Positions 51,137 to 61,334 of a DNA stretch of 64,000 bases are shown here, in pieces. Below the pieces are notes generated by a model, which had not been told where the DNA came from, did no database searches, and was given only the letters and a program-made list of their open reading frames with translations. Position 1 is the first letter of the stretch, and each line of letters begins with the position of its first letter. Position numbers and translations under genes: made by a program. Source of the DNA: Bacteriovoracaceae bacterium (GTDB lineage Bacteria > Bdellovibrionota > Bacteriovoracia > Bacteriovoracales > Bacteriovoracaceae); NCBI GenBank assembly GCA_013141065.1, contig JABFRR010000008.1, forward strand, positions 563,464 through 627,463, read 5' to 3'.

Positions 51137-52023
51137 AAAGATTTTGAAATGAATCGATGCATTCTCGCATTAATCAAATCAGGAAAATCAACTTGTGGAA
51201 CGTGAGAGCCATCTTTGACAATATAGAGTGAACTGCTTGGTAAATATTTAGTGAGAATTTGTTGAAGATAATTGGGAATAATCTTATCTTTATCACCACC
51301 TATAACTAGTGTTGGAGCATTGATTGATTCTAAGTGATTAATGACATCGTGATCTTGCATGAGTTTTAAAAGATGGAAAAATAAGTTTTCCGGTAATTCA
51401 CTTATTTTCTTCATATAGAGTTGCACAAATTCAATCTCAACTTGTTTCTTGTTAAATCCTCCATCAAAAATTGCAAATTGCGCGACTGGGTTTTTGTAGG
51501 AATGTTTCCAAAAAGAAGTGAAGAGATCTGGGAATTTTTTAGTAAAGGATTCAATATAAGGCAAGCCAATATCTACAATATTTGAATCAAACATAATGTT
51601 TTGTGGAGGAACAACGGTTCCTGAAATAAGAATTTGTGCAGAAACGTCCTCCGGGTATCTTCTGGCATGCTCGAGACAAATATTGACACCCATACTGTGG
51701 CCAATAAGCACAGATTTTTTAATATTAAGACTGGCAAGTAATTCATGTAGATCTAATGTGATATTGGGAAATGTGCAAGTTTCGATGTCTCCATCCTGGG
51801 ATGATGAAAAGTGAAAACGATAATCATGCAATAAAATTTGATATCCTAATTCTTCAAAAAAAGGAATTTGGTATTTGTAATGGTAGTTACTGCAAAGCAA
51901 GCCGTAGATAAACACTAATACCGGTTTATGGGGATTGAGGTTTTCTATCTCAAAGTTGGTATTATAAAAGATGCGTATACCTTCATTAGTATAAAAATAA
52001 TTAGGATGGTCTTGTTTAAACAT
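51133..52023 (-). CDS. Alpha/beta hydrolase
   Basis: VLIGHSMGVNICLEHARRYP nucleophile elbow; APTLVIGGDKDKIIP; DGSHVPQVD. Confidence 0.88.
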   Translation of the reverse strand: MFKQDHPNYFYTNEGIRIFYNTNFEIENLNPHKPVLVFIYGLLCSNYHYKYQIPFFEELGYQILLHDYRFHFSSSQDGDIETCTFPNITLDLHELLASLNIKKSVLIGHSMGVNICLEHARRYPEDVSAQILISGTVVPPQNIMFDSNIVDIGLPYIESFTKKFPDLFTSFWKHSYKNPVAQFAIFDGGFNKKQVEIEFVQLYMKKISELPENLFFHLLKLMQDHDVINHLESINAPTLVIGGDKDKIIPNYLQQILTKYLPSSSLYIVKDGSHVPQVDFPDLINARMHRFISKSF

Positions 52024-52456
52024 TTTGAGTCTGCTTTTCTAGGTCCATTAAAACCTCTTCAATGAAATCAAGTGCGACCCGACATTCTGGTGCATTGGCT
52101 TCAAAAGCTTTAAATGGTTCAGTTAAATCAAGCCCGTTTGGGGTCTTCTGAAAGCTGATAATTTTGAGACTTGTTGGTCCAAATGAAATAATGTCATTCG
52201 TTTTAATTTTTAGTGAGCCGCTTATTTTCTTTCCATTAATTTGGTAAAAAGGTTCACGGTTTCTGTTTCTTACCATCAAGTGTTCACCATGAGCATCTTC
52301 AAAAATAGATATTTTTAAAAAAAGTGCAGGCAATTCTTTATTAGAGATAATAATATCATTTCGCTTGGAGCGACCGATATGAATGTAATTAAAATTAAAT
52401 TCATAAACACCAAGTGCTAATTGATCGTCCGATGTCAGTACTTCTAATTGAATCAT
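52016..52456 (-). CDS. FHA-domain protein
   Basis: HIGRSKRNDIIISNKELP...MVRNRNREPFYQINGKKI. Confidence 0.75.
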   Translation of the reverse strand: MIQLEVLTSDDQLALGVYEFNFNYIHIGRSKRNDIIISNKELPALFLKISIFEDAHGEHLMVRNRNREPFYQINGKKISGSLKIKTNDIISFGPTSLKIISFQKTPNGLDLTEPFKAFEANAPECRVALDFIEEVLMDLEKQTQNV

Positions 52457-52497
52457 AGTGATATTATAGCAAGATTTGAGCTATTTTCTAGTTAATA

Positions 52498-54663
52498 TTA
52501 GACGGTAGTGAATACCCGAGTATCTTTTGAAAACTTGTCTAAAAGAATTTCAATTTCAGGATCCTTTTGATCTATTAATCTTAGTGCATCTTCTCGAGCT
52601 TGATAGAGAATATCGGCATGCAATACAATGTTGGCCAATCGCTTTTGAGGAGCGCCACCAGATTGGTCTGTGCCAAAGAGATCTCCTTCACCTCTGAGTT
52701 TGAGGTCTTCTTCAGCAATTTTAAATCCATCGGTATTACTTTCAATTACCTTGAGACGTTCACGACTAAGGGCCGAAATTTGTTTGTCATTAACGAGAAA
52801 ACAAAATCCAGGCTTTTCGCCTCTGCCAACACGTCCCCTTAGTTGATGAAGTGAACTGAGTCCAAATCGCTCTGGATTAATAATTGCCATAACTGTTGCA
52901 TTCAAGACGTTAATACCAACTTCAATAACACTGGTAGAAACTAAAATATCAATTTTATGAAGCTTGAAATCTAAAAAGGTCCTAGCTTTTTCGTCGGACT
53001 TCATTTGTCCATGAAGGCCTTCGACTTTGTGATCGGGAAAATATTTTTTGTAGCGCTCTAGTATGTCGTTAAGATTGTGAAAGTCTTGATCAGGATTTTC
53101 ATTAATCGCCGGTACAACAATATAAATTTGTTCTTTAAGAGACAATCTGGTTTTTAAAAAATTCAAATAAGGCTGATAGGTTTCTTCTGTTACAATTCTT
53201 GTTTTATGTCCCTTTCTCCCACTTGGCATTGATTTGATTGTAGAAATATCGAGATCACCATATTGAGTGAGACTTAATGAGCGAGGAATTGGAGTTGCGG
53301 ACATAATTAAGCAATGAACACCCTGTCCTTTACTGGTAAGTTTGATTCTTTGGTCAACTCCAAACTTATGTTGTTCATCTATAATGGCCAGGGCAAGGGA
53401 TTTAAAAGTGATGCTTTCTTGAATGAGTGAATGAGTTCCAATGATATAATTAATTTCTCCACTTAAAAGCTGTGATTGAATGAGCTTTTTTTCTTTTGCT
53501 GGAGTAGACCCTAAAATGAGCTTAAAATTAACAGTGTTTTCACCAAAGAGTTCTAGGGCGCTTACGTAGTGTTGTATCGCTAGAGCTTCTGTTGGGCACA
53601 TTAAAGCCACTTGATTACCATTTTCTATAACTATCATCGCTGCGATCATGGCGACTGTTGTTTTTCCGCATCCGACATCTCCCTGAATGAGTCTCATCAT
53701 GGGGTGTTCAGAAGCTAGGTCTCGTCTGACATCATTCAAGGCTTTTGATTGATCAACAGTGAGTTCATAGGGGTAAAGACTGGCAAATGACTTTAACATA
53801 GGTTCTGTAATGCTAATTTTTTTCGTTTTAGGTTTTTTAAAAAACTTACGACGAAGATTGATTTTAATTTGATCGATAAAAAATTCTTCGTAAATTAATC
53901 GATGTTCAGCTTTTAATTCAAGCTCAGGTGTAGGCTTGGTTTTAGCATGAATAATTTTGAAAGCATCTCCAAGCGAGAGGAATTTATTTTGTTCGAGGAG
54001 TTTTTTAGGAAGTGTTTCAGGAATATTATTCCACAAGTCGGTCGGAATTTTATCAATGAACTTTTTAATATGAACACCTGAGACAGTATTGATAGTTGGA
54101 TATTGAATTTTAAGATCATTGGAAACAGTAACAAATAATGAAGGGTCATCACTAGATTCAAGCGAATAAAATTCAGGATTTGTGAATTGAAACTGGCCAT
54201 TAAATACTGAAGCCTCACCCATAAATTCGATGAGTGTGCATTTTGATATTTTAGAAGTTATCGATCCATAAGAATTAAACCATTTTAAAGAAATGATTCT
54301 TTCTGATAAAAGATCTTGAACATGAACTATTATATTATAGAGCATGGCCCGGCCCTTGCCCTTGACACGGAAGTTTGGTCTCGCTTGGACGTTTAAAATT
54401 TTAGCTCGCCCGATAAACATTCGGCCTTCTTCGATGTGTTCAAAACTTCGCAGCGGAGGTAGTTCAATAACTCTAAGAGGGAAGACCCATAGGAAGTCAG
54501 CTATTTCTAAGAAATTTGCACTGAGTAATTTTTCATAGGATTTTTTTGAGGCCTTACCAAGCAAATCCTCCAAAGAGGAGTTCCAGCTAATAATTTTTTT
54601 TGATTTAACACTAGGTAATTTAATAGATGTATTAATCGACGAATTCAAAGCCTTCAACCTCAT
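52498..54663 (-). CDS. recG: ATP-dependent DNA helicase RecG
   Basis: GDVGCGKTTVA, DEQHKFGVDQR, SATPIPRSL, QLRGRVGRG; start near MRLKALNSS. Confidence 0.95.
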   Translation of the reverse strand: MRLKALNSSINTSIKLPSVKSKKIISWNSSLEDLLGKASKKSYEKLLSANFLEIADFLWVFPLRVIELPPLRSFEHIEEGRMFIGRAKILNVQARPNFRVKGKGRAMLYNIIVHVQDLLSERIISLKWFNSYGSITSKISKCTLIEFMGEASVFNGQFQFTNPEFYSLESSDDPSLFVTVSNDLKIQYPTINTVSGVHIKKFIDKIPTDLWNNIPETLPKKLLEQNKFLSLGDAFKIIHAKTKPTPELELKAEHRLIYEEFFIDQIKINLRRKFFKKPKTKKISITEPMLKSFASLYPYELTVDQSKALNDVRRDLASEHPMMRLIQGDVGCGKTTVAMIAAMIVIENGNQVALMCPTEALAIQHYVSALELFGENTVNFKLILGSTPAKEKKLIQSQLLSGEINYIIGTHSLIQESITFKSLALAIIDEQHKFGVDQRIKLTSKGQGVHCLIMSATPIPRSLSLTQYGDLDISTIKSMPSGRKGHKTRIVTEETYQPYLNFLKTRLSLKEQIYIVVPAINENPDQDFHNLNDILERYKKYFPDHKVEGLHGQMKSDEKARTFLDFKLHKIDILVSTSVIEVGINVLNATVMAIINPERFGLSSLHQLRGRVGRGEKPGFCFLVNDKQISALSRERLKVIESNTDGFKIAEEDLKLRGEGDLFGTDQSGGAPQKRLANIVLHADILYQAREDALRLIDQKDPEIEILLDKFSKDTRVFTTV

Positions 54664-55108
54664 ACTCGATATCACCCTTCGGGGCTTTGACAATGACTGT
54701 GTCACCTTCTTCTTTGCCAATAAGAGCTTTGCCTAAAGGACTGCTGTATGAAATTTTATGGTCTTTAAACTCTGATTCATCTTCACCAACAATTTTGAAA
54801 GTGACATGCATATTTTTAGCAACATCAAAAACGTGAACAGTGGCACCGAAAACAATTTTTTTACTTCGTATTTTACTCACTTCTACCACACGAGAGCGTG
54901 CCAAAATACCTTGGAGTTGGGCAATTCTGCCTTCGACTATTCCTTGCTTTTCTTTAGCAGCGTGATACTCAGCATTCTCTTTTAGATCACCAAGTTCTCT
55001 GGCTTCTGAAATTGAAATTTTCAATTCTTCTCGCTCGATTTTAACTAGGTGGTTAAGCTCTGCTTCGAGCTTAGTTTTTCCGGCAAGAGTTATTGGCAAT
55101 TCATCCAT
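54632..55108 (-). CDS. greA: Transcription elongation factor GreA
   Basis: ITLAGKTKLEAELNHL...LGDLKENAEYHAAKEKQG; start at MDELPIT. Confidence 0.93.
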   Translation of the reverse strand: MDELPITLAGKTKLEAELNHLVKIEREELKISISEARELGDLKENAEYHAAKEKQGIVEGRIAQLQGILARSRVVEVSKIRSKKIVFGATVHVFDVAKNMHVTFKIVGEDESEFKDHKISYSSPLGKALIGKEEGDTVIVKAPKGDIEYEVEGFEFVD

Positions 55109-55118
55109 TTGAAAGATC

Positions 55119-55409
55119 CTATTTTTTAAAAAGTGAAGCAGCAAGGTTTTCTAAATCTTCTTTCGCAGCTGTTTTGTTGGAACCATCTGAAAGGTTAAAG
55201 TAATCGCAAAAATTAGCTTTTTCTTTGTCGACAATTCTCTCTGCATTTGACTCTCGGCATTCGTTATAAACCTTCGTGTCATAAAAAGAACACATCCTAC
55301 AACAATGAAGACTTGTTGAGCAATAGGGACATTCTTCTGTTCTGAGTATCTTAAAAGCTCCCAAGAGTGGAATCAGCTTTTGGCAGTGATAGCAAGTAAT
55401 GTTATTCAT
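55119..55409 (-). CDS. Small Cys-rich zinc-ribbon protein
   Basis: CYHCQKL...CPYCSTSLHCCRMC. Confidence 0.7.
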   Translation of the reverse strand: MNNITCYHCQKLIPLLGAFKILRTEECPYCSTSLHCCRMCSFYDTKVYNECRESNAERIVDKEKANFCDYFNLSDGSNKTAAKEDLENLAASLFKK

Positions 55410-55421
55410 TAAATTAGTCCT

Positions 55422-55970
55422 TTAGAAAGTCCATTGCTGTGCAAGGCCAATTTTACTTGTGGAAAAATTAAATTGCCCCTGTGTCTCGTCCGGGTTGAAA
55501 AAAATTTTCGGTAGATTTCTTTTATTATATTCGTCTATAGCTTTCGTTAAATTCGATTCATTGCTTACTTCTAGAGTTCTAGCAATGAGAAAATTAACAA
55601 GAATAGTAGCACTTCCTGAAATGAGGAAAATACGTCTATCTTCGGGGTCGGATGTAAAAAATCCATAGAGTAAAAGTCCAGTACCAGCTGTACCCACAAT
55701 TGCAGTGGGCCACATAACACGAGAGTTTTTTTGATAAGTGTCTAAGTGCATTTTAGCAACTGGATCCTTTTCCAGGTGATATCTCAGACCTTCACCTTTA
55801 TCAGAAGAATTTGAATCAATTAAAACTTCTTGGTAATTAATAATAGCCACTCGACTGCAAGTTTCTATTGCAGAGACAGGAAAAGAAGCTAAAAAAATCA
55901 GTGTGAAGAAAAAAAAGCGCAATTTCACCTCAAAAGTTATTTTTCTGATTATAATATAGGGACTTCTCAT
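55422..55970 (-). CDS. Hypothetical membrane/exported protein
   Basis: N-terminal signal and two hydrophobic segments. Confidence 0.55.
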   Translation of the reverse strand: MRSPYIIIRKITFEVKLRFFFFTLIFLASFPVSAIETCSRVAIINYQEVLIDSNSSDKGEGLRYHLEKDPVAKMHLDTYQKNSRVMWPTAIVGTAGTGLLLYGFFTSDPEDRRIFLISGSATILVNFLIARTLEVSNESNLTKAIDEYNKRNLPKIFFNPDETQGQFNFSTSKIGLAQQWTF

Positions 55971-55985
55971 TCAAAAGGTTTTTTC

Positions 55986-57701
55986 ATGGATTTGATTAAA
56001 GCTGGTATCGGACTATCAAAAACGATCAGAAATGTTGGTCGACTGCAAGAAATTGTTATGGTTTTCGCACGTCATGGTTTTGACGAGTTTATTACAAAAA
56101 ATACTACAAATAAGATACCTAACTTTGTCCTTCCTAAATCAAAAAAACGAATTAGAGACGAGCTCGCAAATAAATCTGAAAAAGATTGGAACCAAGTGTT
56201 GGGCTTTCGTCTAAGAAAGTGCTTTGAAGAACTAGGTCCTGCTTTTATCAAATTTGGTCAATTATTGAGCTCGCGCGATGATTTATTTCACGTTTCTTTT
56301 CTCGATGAAATGAGAATGCTTAGAGATAAAGTGAAGCCAGTTGGTTTTGAAGAAGTGAGATCTCACATTGAAGCAAGCATCGGTGGAACAGTAGAAAATG
56401 TTTTTAGCTCATTTCAAAAAGAGGCTATTGGCACAGCGTCTATAGGCGTTGTTTTTCGGGCAACTTTAAAAAATGGCTTACCTGTGGTGGTTAAAGTTCG
56501 ACGCCCTGGAATCGAAAAAGAAATCGAAACTGATTTTTCAATTCTAATGTTCCTTTCTATGCAGGCTGAAAGGGTAAGTAAAGAGCTCAAGTATTTAGGA
56601 ATTTCTCGAGTCGTGAACGATTTTTCACTGACACTTCACAGGGAATTAAATTTTCATGTTGAAGCCTTGAACTGTGAACGTTTGCAGCGAAATATCGAAA
56701 AACATGATGATCAAAAACTTTATTACATCCCAAAGGTTTATAAAGAATATTCTTCTGACAGCGTCTTGGTTATGGAGGAACTCATCGGGATACCGTTTAG
56801 TAGAAATAGTGAAATTCAATCTAAAAGAGATGAAATTATTCCAAAGATGGAATATGGAGTGAGATTATTTTTAAAAACATTTTTAAAGGACGGTTTTTTT
56901 CATGCAGATTTGCACGGAGGAAATTTCTTTTATCTCAATGATGGAAAAATTGGACTCATTGATTTTGGATTAATGGGGAGTTTGAGCAAGAGTGGGCGCC
57001 ATCATTTTATTGCTATTATTTATGCCATTTTATCTTACAATTATGAAAACTTAGTTTATGAATTTTTAGATGTTGCAGAATACGACACTATCCCCGATAC
57101 AGATTCACTCATTAGAGATGTTCGAGAAGCCCTCAGCCCATTTGTGGGCTTAACAGTTAAGCAAACGAATTTCTCGGATTTACTCTCTGTCATTTTAACA
57201 ACATTGAAAAAGCATCAAATTTACCTGCCAAGAGAATGGTACATAATTTTCAGGGCCTTAATTACTCTTGATGGTGTTGGTAAACAACTAGGAATCGATC
57301 TCAACATATTTGGAATTCTAGAAGGTGATATTGAAGAAATCATTGAAAGCACTTTTAGTAAAGATGAGCTTCTAGAGGAAACTGCTTGGGCGGCAAGGGA
57401 CTTAACTTCAACATTAAGACTTCTTCCTCGCCATATTAAATGGTTCCTAAGAGACTTCGCCAAAAAAGGTTATGCAGTTGAAGTGAGGAATACTGGTTAT
57501 GAAAAAGAGTTTCGCTCAGCAACTGGCGCAATTATATTTCTGGGTTATTCACTGCTGTCTTCTGTTTTTCTTTATTCTGGAATCATGATCTTTAATAACA
57601 GAGAAATTAGCCACTGGGCTCAAATACCCACTGGTAGTTGGATCTTGTGGAGTCTTGGGACTTTGCTATTTTCAAGAGGACTCGGCTACGTCAGGCGCTA
57701 A
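55986..57701 (+). CDS. ABC1/UbiB atypical kinase family protein
   Basis: FIKFGQLLSSR, ASIGVVFRATLKNG, VKVRRPGI, FHADLHGGNF, IDFGLMG; C-terminal TMs. Confidence 0.92.
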   Translation: MDLIKAGIGLSKTIRNVGRLQEIVMVFARHGFDEFITKNTTNKIPNFVLPKSKKRIRDELANKSEKDWNQVLGFRLRKCFEELGPAFIKFGQLLSSRDDLFHVSFLDEMRMLRDKVKPVGFEEVRSHIEASIGGTVENVFSSFQKEAIGTASIGVVFRATLKNGLPVVVKVRRPGIEKEIETDFSILMFLSMQAERVSKELKYLGISRVVNDFSLTLHRELNFHVEALNCERLQRNIEKHDDQKLYYIPKVYKEYSSDSVLVMEELIGIPFSRNSEIQSKRDEIIPKMEYGVRLFLKTFLKDGFFHADLHGGNFFYLNDGKIGLIDFGLMGSLSKSGRHHFIAIIYAILSYNYENLVYEFLDVAEYDTIPDTDSLIRDVREALSPFVGLTVKQTNFSDLLSVILTTLKKHQIYLPREWYIIFRALITLDGVGKQLGIDLNIFGILEGDIEEIIESTFSKDELLEETAWAARDLTSTLRLLPRHIKWFLRDFAKKGYAVEVRNTGYEKEFRSATGAIIFLGYSLLSSVFLYSGIMIFNNREISHWAQIPTGSWILWSLGTLLFSRGLGYVRR

Positions 57702-57863
57702 CTTGACCTTTGAACTGCCAACCAAAAGAGTCAGTCAAAATGTGTGAGTTAGCCTGCCTATTTCATGAGTTTCCGGTATTTAGCTAGGTAAAGAATGTAT
57801 TTAGTTTACCCCAGCGGCGTAATCCCTTAAAATAAATATATTAAACTAGTTGCCGAGGTCCTT

Positions 57864-60800
57864 ATGATTAAAATGATTCTTTTATTCTCACTTTTTATCG
57901 GAGCTGCATCTGCTAAAGGCAGGTTTACACCTGAAGATAAAAAGAAATTTATGGAAGAAGTTAAATTATCAATTGCAGAACATAAGCTTGAAAATAAAGG
58001 ACGCGTTGATTTACAAATAATTAAGCCAGAACTCAATCTCTCATTAGAAGACTATTTCAAAAGAGAAAAGTTTACTCGCCAAGAAATGATCAACATTAAG
58101 CAAAATTACGAAAAGTTTTCTAGAGATAGATCAATTGCCCCTGATAAAGCGGAAGAAGAATTTTATAATTTTATTCAAGCCGAGCTCGATAATTTAAGTC
58201 AAAGACCTCTAATCAAAACCGGAAGAGGAGAGATTTGTAATACTTGGGGATGTGAAGAAGGCTTAAGATGTGCTCCAGATCCAAGTCATAGATCACAAGC
58301 AGGTAAGAAAAACCAAGGCGACGCTTGTCGAGAAGACTCTGAATGTTTATCAATGGAATGTGTTGAAGAAAGAGTCGGTTCAAAAAATAAAATTTGTGAA
58401 GATGTTTATCGTTGTTACCAACCACTACAATTAAGTGAGTCGTGTGATCAAAATCCTGTTTGTGGTGTAGGAAGTTGTCTGGCCGTTAATTTTCAAACAG
58501 CTGGAATTGGAGAGTGTGAAGCACTAGGGAAATCATGCAAAAGTAATTCTGACTGCTGTTCGGATTCTTGCATGGGCAATATTTGTAAACCTAAAAAAAT
58601 CTGTAAAGATTGTCTCGGAAACGGAGCAATGCCACAAAGAGGGCAAGTGTGTTGCGAAGGTTTATATAAAAACTTAAAAGGCGTGTGTATTCCCGCGATC
58701 CCTCCTTCTGTCATACCACAAGTAAAAGTGAGTCCTTCAAAAAATATTTATTACACCCTTATAAACATGATTTTCTCAGAAGCAATTGCAGACAGTGACA
58801 ATAGTGGATCTTCTGGTTCGGGTGAGGCAACTCCTGCGCCTGCACCGGCCCCAGCTCCAGCACCTTCTTCGGCAGCCTCAACAAAAGCCGAGATGAAAAG
58901 TGAGATTATGGGTAACAAAGATAAATATGAAAACTTTCAAGCAGAGAGAACAGAAGAAACTCAGGTTATTGATCCAAAAACTAAAAAAGCAGAAATGAAT
59001 TTTTCTAAAAAATCAAACTTTGAAACTTGTGAAATGAATTTCAAAGAAGACTTTTTTAATGAATTAAAAGTAAAAGGTAAGTTTGATCCTGAAGTGGCAA
59101 TGCTTGCGTTTGATTTTGTGAACTCCGGGGACTCTGAACCTGATTATTGGGTCGATGGTGGATCGTCAATTCATAATAGACTTAAAAATGTAGGGACTAA
59201 GAGCCGAGCAAACAGAAAATACTTATTTACTTCAATTACTGAAAATAATCGCCGAATGACTTGTGCTTGTCTGGATGTCAAAGGATACAAAAAAATTGAA
59301 GATGAAGCTAAGAAAAAATTCTTTGAAACTAGTTGTCCAGCAGAATTCGCCAAATATCAGGACCCAAATACTTCATTTGAAAGTTTAGAAGGAGATGCTT
59401 CAGGCTTAAAAGCTAAAAGAATGTTAAAGGTTTGGACTAATTCAATGGTTGGATTTTATACAACACTTTCAACATTGAATCTAAGTAATGCAAGAGATTT
59501 GGATAAAGTTTTATCATGGTCACAAGGCCCAAAGGCGAAGTGGAATGATGCTAAAATTAAAAACTATGATCTTTTTACATTTAATATTAAAAACTCTAAC
59601 GGCCCGGCTGCTGGTCTTGGAGCCTTAGTAGGAGCCCTTTTAGCAGCTGGGATTATTGCAGTATTGGGTGGTTTTGCTTCAGCCTCAATTATTTCTACTT
59701 GGGCAAGTGTTGGTATAATTTCCGCTTCAGCAGTTACAGGTGCTGGAGGTCTCTGGATGATCGCTTCTATGAAAGGGGCATGGGTATCACACCGTCCAGA
59801 AATTACAGATTATAAAGTTCAACCTAGAACTTATAGTTGTGGGAAAAAAGATTCATGTACTGAATACACAAGAACATTAGCACAACCATATAATGATGTT
59901 TGCCGAATTCATGCTTCTTCTAGTGCATGTATTAAAAACTTTGTTGTAGTAAATGAAGGAAATGAACCACGTTATATTATCGATCCATGGATTCCAGTAG
60001 GTGTTAATCGATCGGCTATTTACATGAACCAGCCTCTTTATACATCGAAAATTGAATCAGGATTCCTTGCAGCTAGAGATGAAATGAAAAGAAGAAATCC
60101 AGGAGCTAGCGGTGGTGGCGGTAAGAAAGGTGGAGGTGAGTTCGTAGGTGATGACTACCTTACAGAAGTTTTCATTGAAGCGACAATTTTAGGAAAATAT
60201 GCACCAGATTTTTCACAAGAATCAACTTACCTAATGAATACAGATAAAATTAAATTGATTAAAGATGCAGCTAAGAAATTTGCGATAGAAGAAGGATTTT
60301 TGCTTGATACTGACACTGAAAACCTAGAGTCCTTTGCAGATTATGCTTATGAGTACCATTTTTTATGGCCTAAAAAATCTCATCCAAATGAAATTAGCTA
60401 CCCAACTGTTGGTTTAATTACTTATTTAGAATATATGACGTCGTATGTAGCGGGAGGAAATAGTTCTGATCATGCGAAGAGTGCAATCGCTGCGACTAAG
60501 CTTAATTTAGCTCATACTCAAGATTATGATAACACTCTTAGAATGTATGCTGCTAACGAGGCAGCGACAAATCTTTTGAACCCAACGCAAAAAGCTGCAC
60601 TTAAAAATGAGTTAACGAGATCAGGTGAAGAGTTAAATAATGTACTCACTTTAAATGCAATGCTTAATAACAAAGGACTCGATACAGATTTATCTAAATT
60701 AGGTGCAGGATTTATTGCTGATCAATCTAAATTGGCCGGAGCCAACGCAGTTGCAAATTTCAGTGAAAGCCAAAAGAACTTACTTAAAACAGTAGGTGGT

Positions 60801-61334
60801 TTAAGAAGTATGAGAAAAGAGCAATTGAAGTCTTTAGATGCTTATAATAAAGCTGTCGCTAATGGTGATAAGGACCGAGTGAAAAAAGTAGCACTTGCTT
60901 CTAAAAAATTCAGTGATAGATTTGCAACTGCTAATGGTGCAATTGGTTCAGGCTCTCAATTAGGATCACAAGATACTAATGCTAATGACGATCTAGAAGA
61001 TAAAAATACAAATACTGGAAATTTTGGTTTGGCAGGATTTGGAAATGGATACAATAACTCCGGAAGCAATGGTTCTAGTTCGTATGGCTCGTCGATTTCA
61101 TCTTCGACTAAATCGACAAGCAGTGACCCAAGCGAAAATGATAAATTAAACTCGAATCGTAGTGACCAAAGCAGAATTGCGGAAGCCATTGAAGCAAGAA
61201 ATGCAGCAATCAATAAGTACCAGTCGAATGATAACCAAACGCTATTTGAGAAAGTAACTAATGCTTACATCAGAAACTATGACAGGATTCTGAATAAGAA
61301 AAAAGATAAGGATATCACTGATCAAAAAGAATAG
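57864..61334 (+). CDS. Giant secreted Cys-rich protein with central hydrophobic segment
   Basis: Signal peptide, Cys-rich dickkopf-like repeats, PAPAPAPAPAP linker, Ala/Gly-rich TM-like region, Ser/Gly-rich tail. Confidence 0.8.
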   Translation: MIKMILLFSLFIGAASAKGRFTPEDKKKFMEEVKLSIAEHKLENKGRVDLQIIKPELNLSLEDYFKREKFTRQEMINIKQNYEKFSRDRSIAPDKAEEEFYNFIQAELDNLSQRPLIKTGRGEICNTWGCEEGLRCAPDPSHRSQAGKKNQGDACREDSECLSMECVEERVGSKNKICEDVYRCYQPLQLSESCDQNPVCGVGSCLAVNFQTAGIGECEALGKSCKSNSDCCSDSCMGNICKPKKICKDCLGNGAMPQRGQVCCEGLYKNLKGVCIPAIPPSVIPQVKVSPSKNIYYTLINMIFSEAIADSDNSGSSGSGEATPAPAPAPAPAPSSAASTKAEMKSEIMGNKDKYENFQAERTEETQVIDPKTKKAEMNFSKKSNFETCEMNFKEDFFNELKVKGKFDPEVAMLAFDFVNSGDSEPDYWVDGGSSIHNRLKNVGTKSRANRKYLFTSITENNRRMTCACLDVKGYKKIEDEAKKKFFETSCPAEFAKYQDPNTSFESLEGDASGLKAKRMLKVWTNSMVGFYTTLSTLNLSNARDLDKVLSWSQGPKAKWNDAKIKNYDLFTFNIKNSNGPAAGLGALVGALLAAGIIAVLGGFASASIISTWASVGIISASAVTGAGGLWMIASMKGAWVSHRPEITDYKVQPRTYSCGKKDSCTEYTRTLAQPYNDVCRIHASSSACIKNFVVVNEGNEPRYIIDPWIPVGVNRSAIYMNQPLYTSKIESGFLAARDEMKRRNPGASGGGGKKGGGEFVGDDYLTEVFIEATILGKYAPDFSQESTYLMNTDKIKLIKDAAKKFAIEEGFLLDTDTENLESFADYAYEYHFLWPKKSHPNEISYPTVGLITYLEYMTSYVAGGNSSDHAKSAIAATKLNLAHTQDYDNTLRMYAANEAATNLLNPTQKAALKNELTRSGEELNNVLTLNAMLNNKGLDTDLSKLGAGFIADQSKLAGANAVANFSESQKNLLKTVGGLRSMRKEQLKSLDAYNKAVANGDKDRVKKVALASKKFSDRFATANGAIGSGSQLGSQDTNANDDLEDKNTNTGNFGLAGFGNGYNNSGSNGSSSYGSSISSSTKSTSSDPSENDKLNSNRSDQSRIAEAIEARNAAINKYQSNDNQTLFEKVTNAYIRNYDRILNKKKDKDITDQKE

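Noticed and set aside
58830-58868. GC-rich CCTGCACCGGCCCCAGCTCCAGCACC short tandem repeat
   Set aside because: Simply encodes the PAPAPAPAPAP linker; not a CRISPR or regulatory array.
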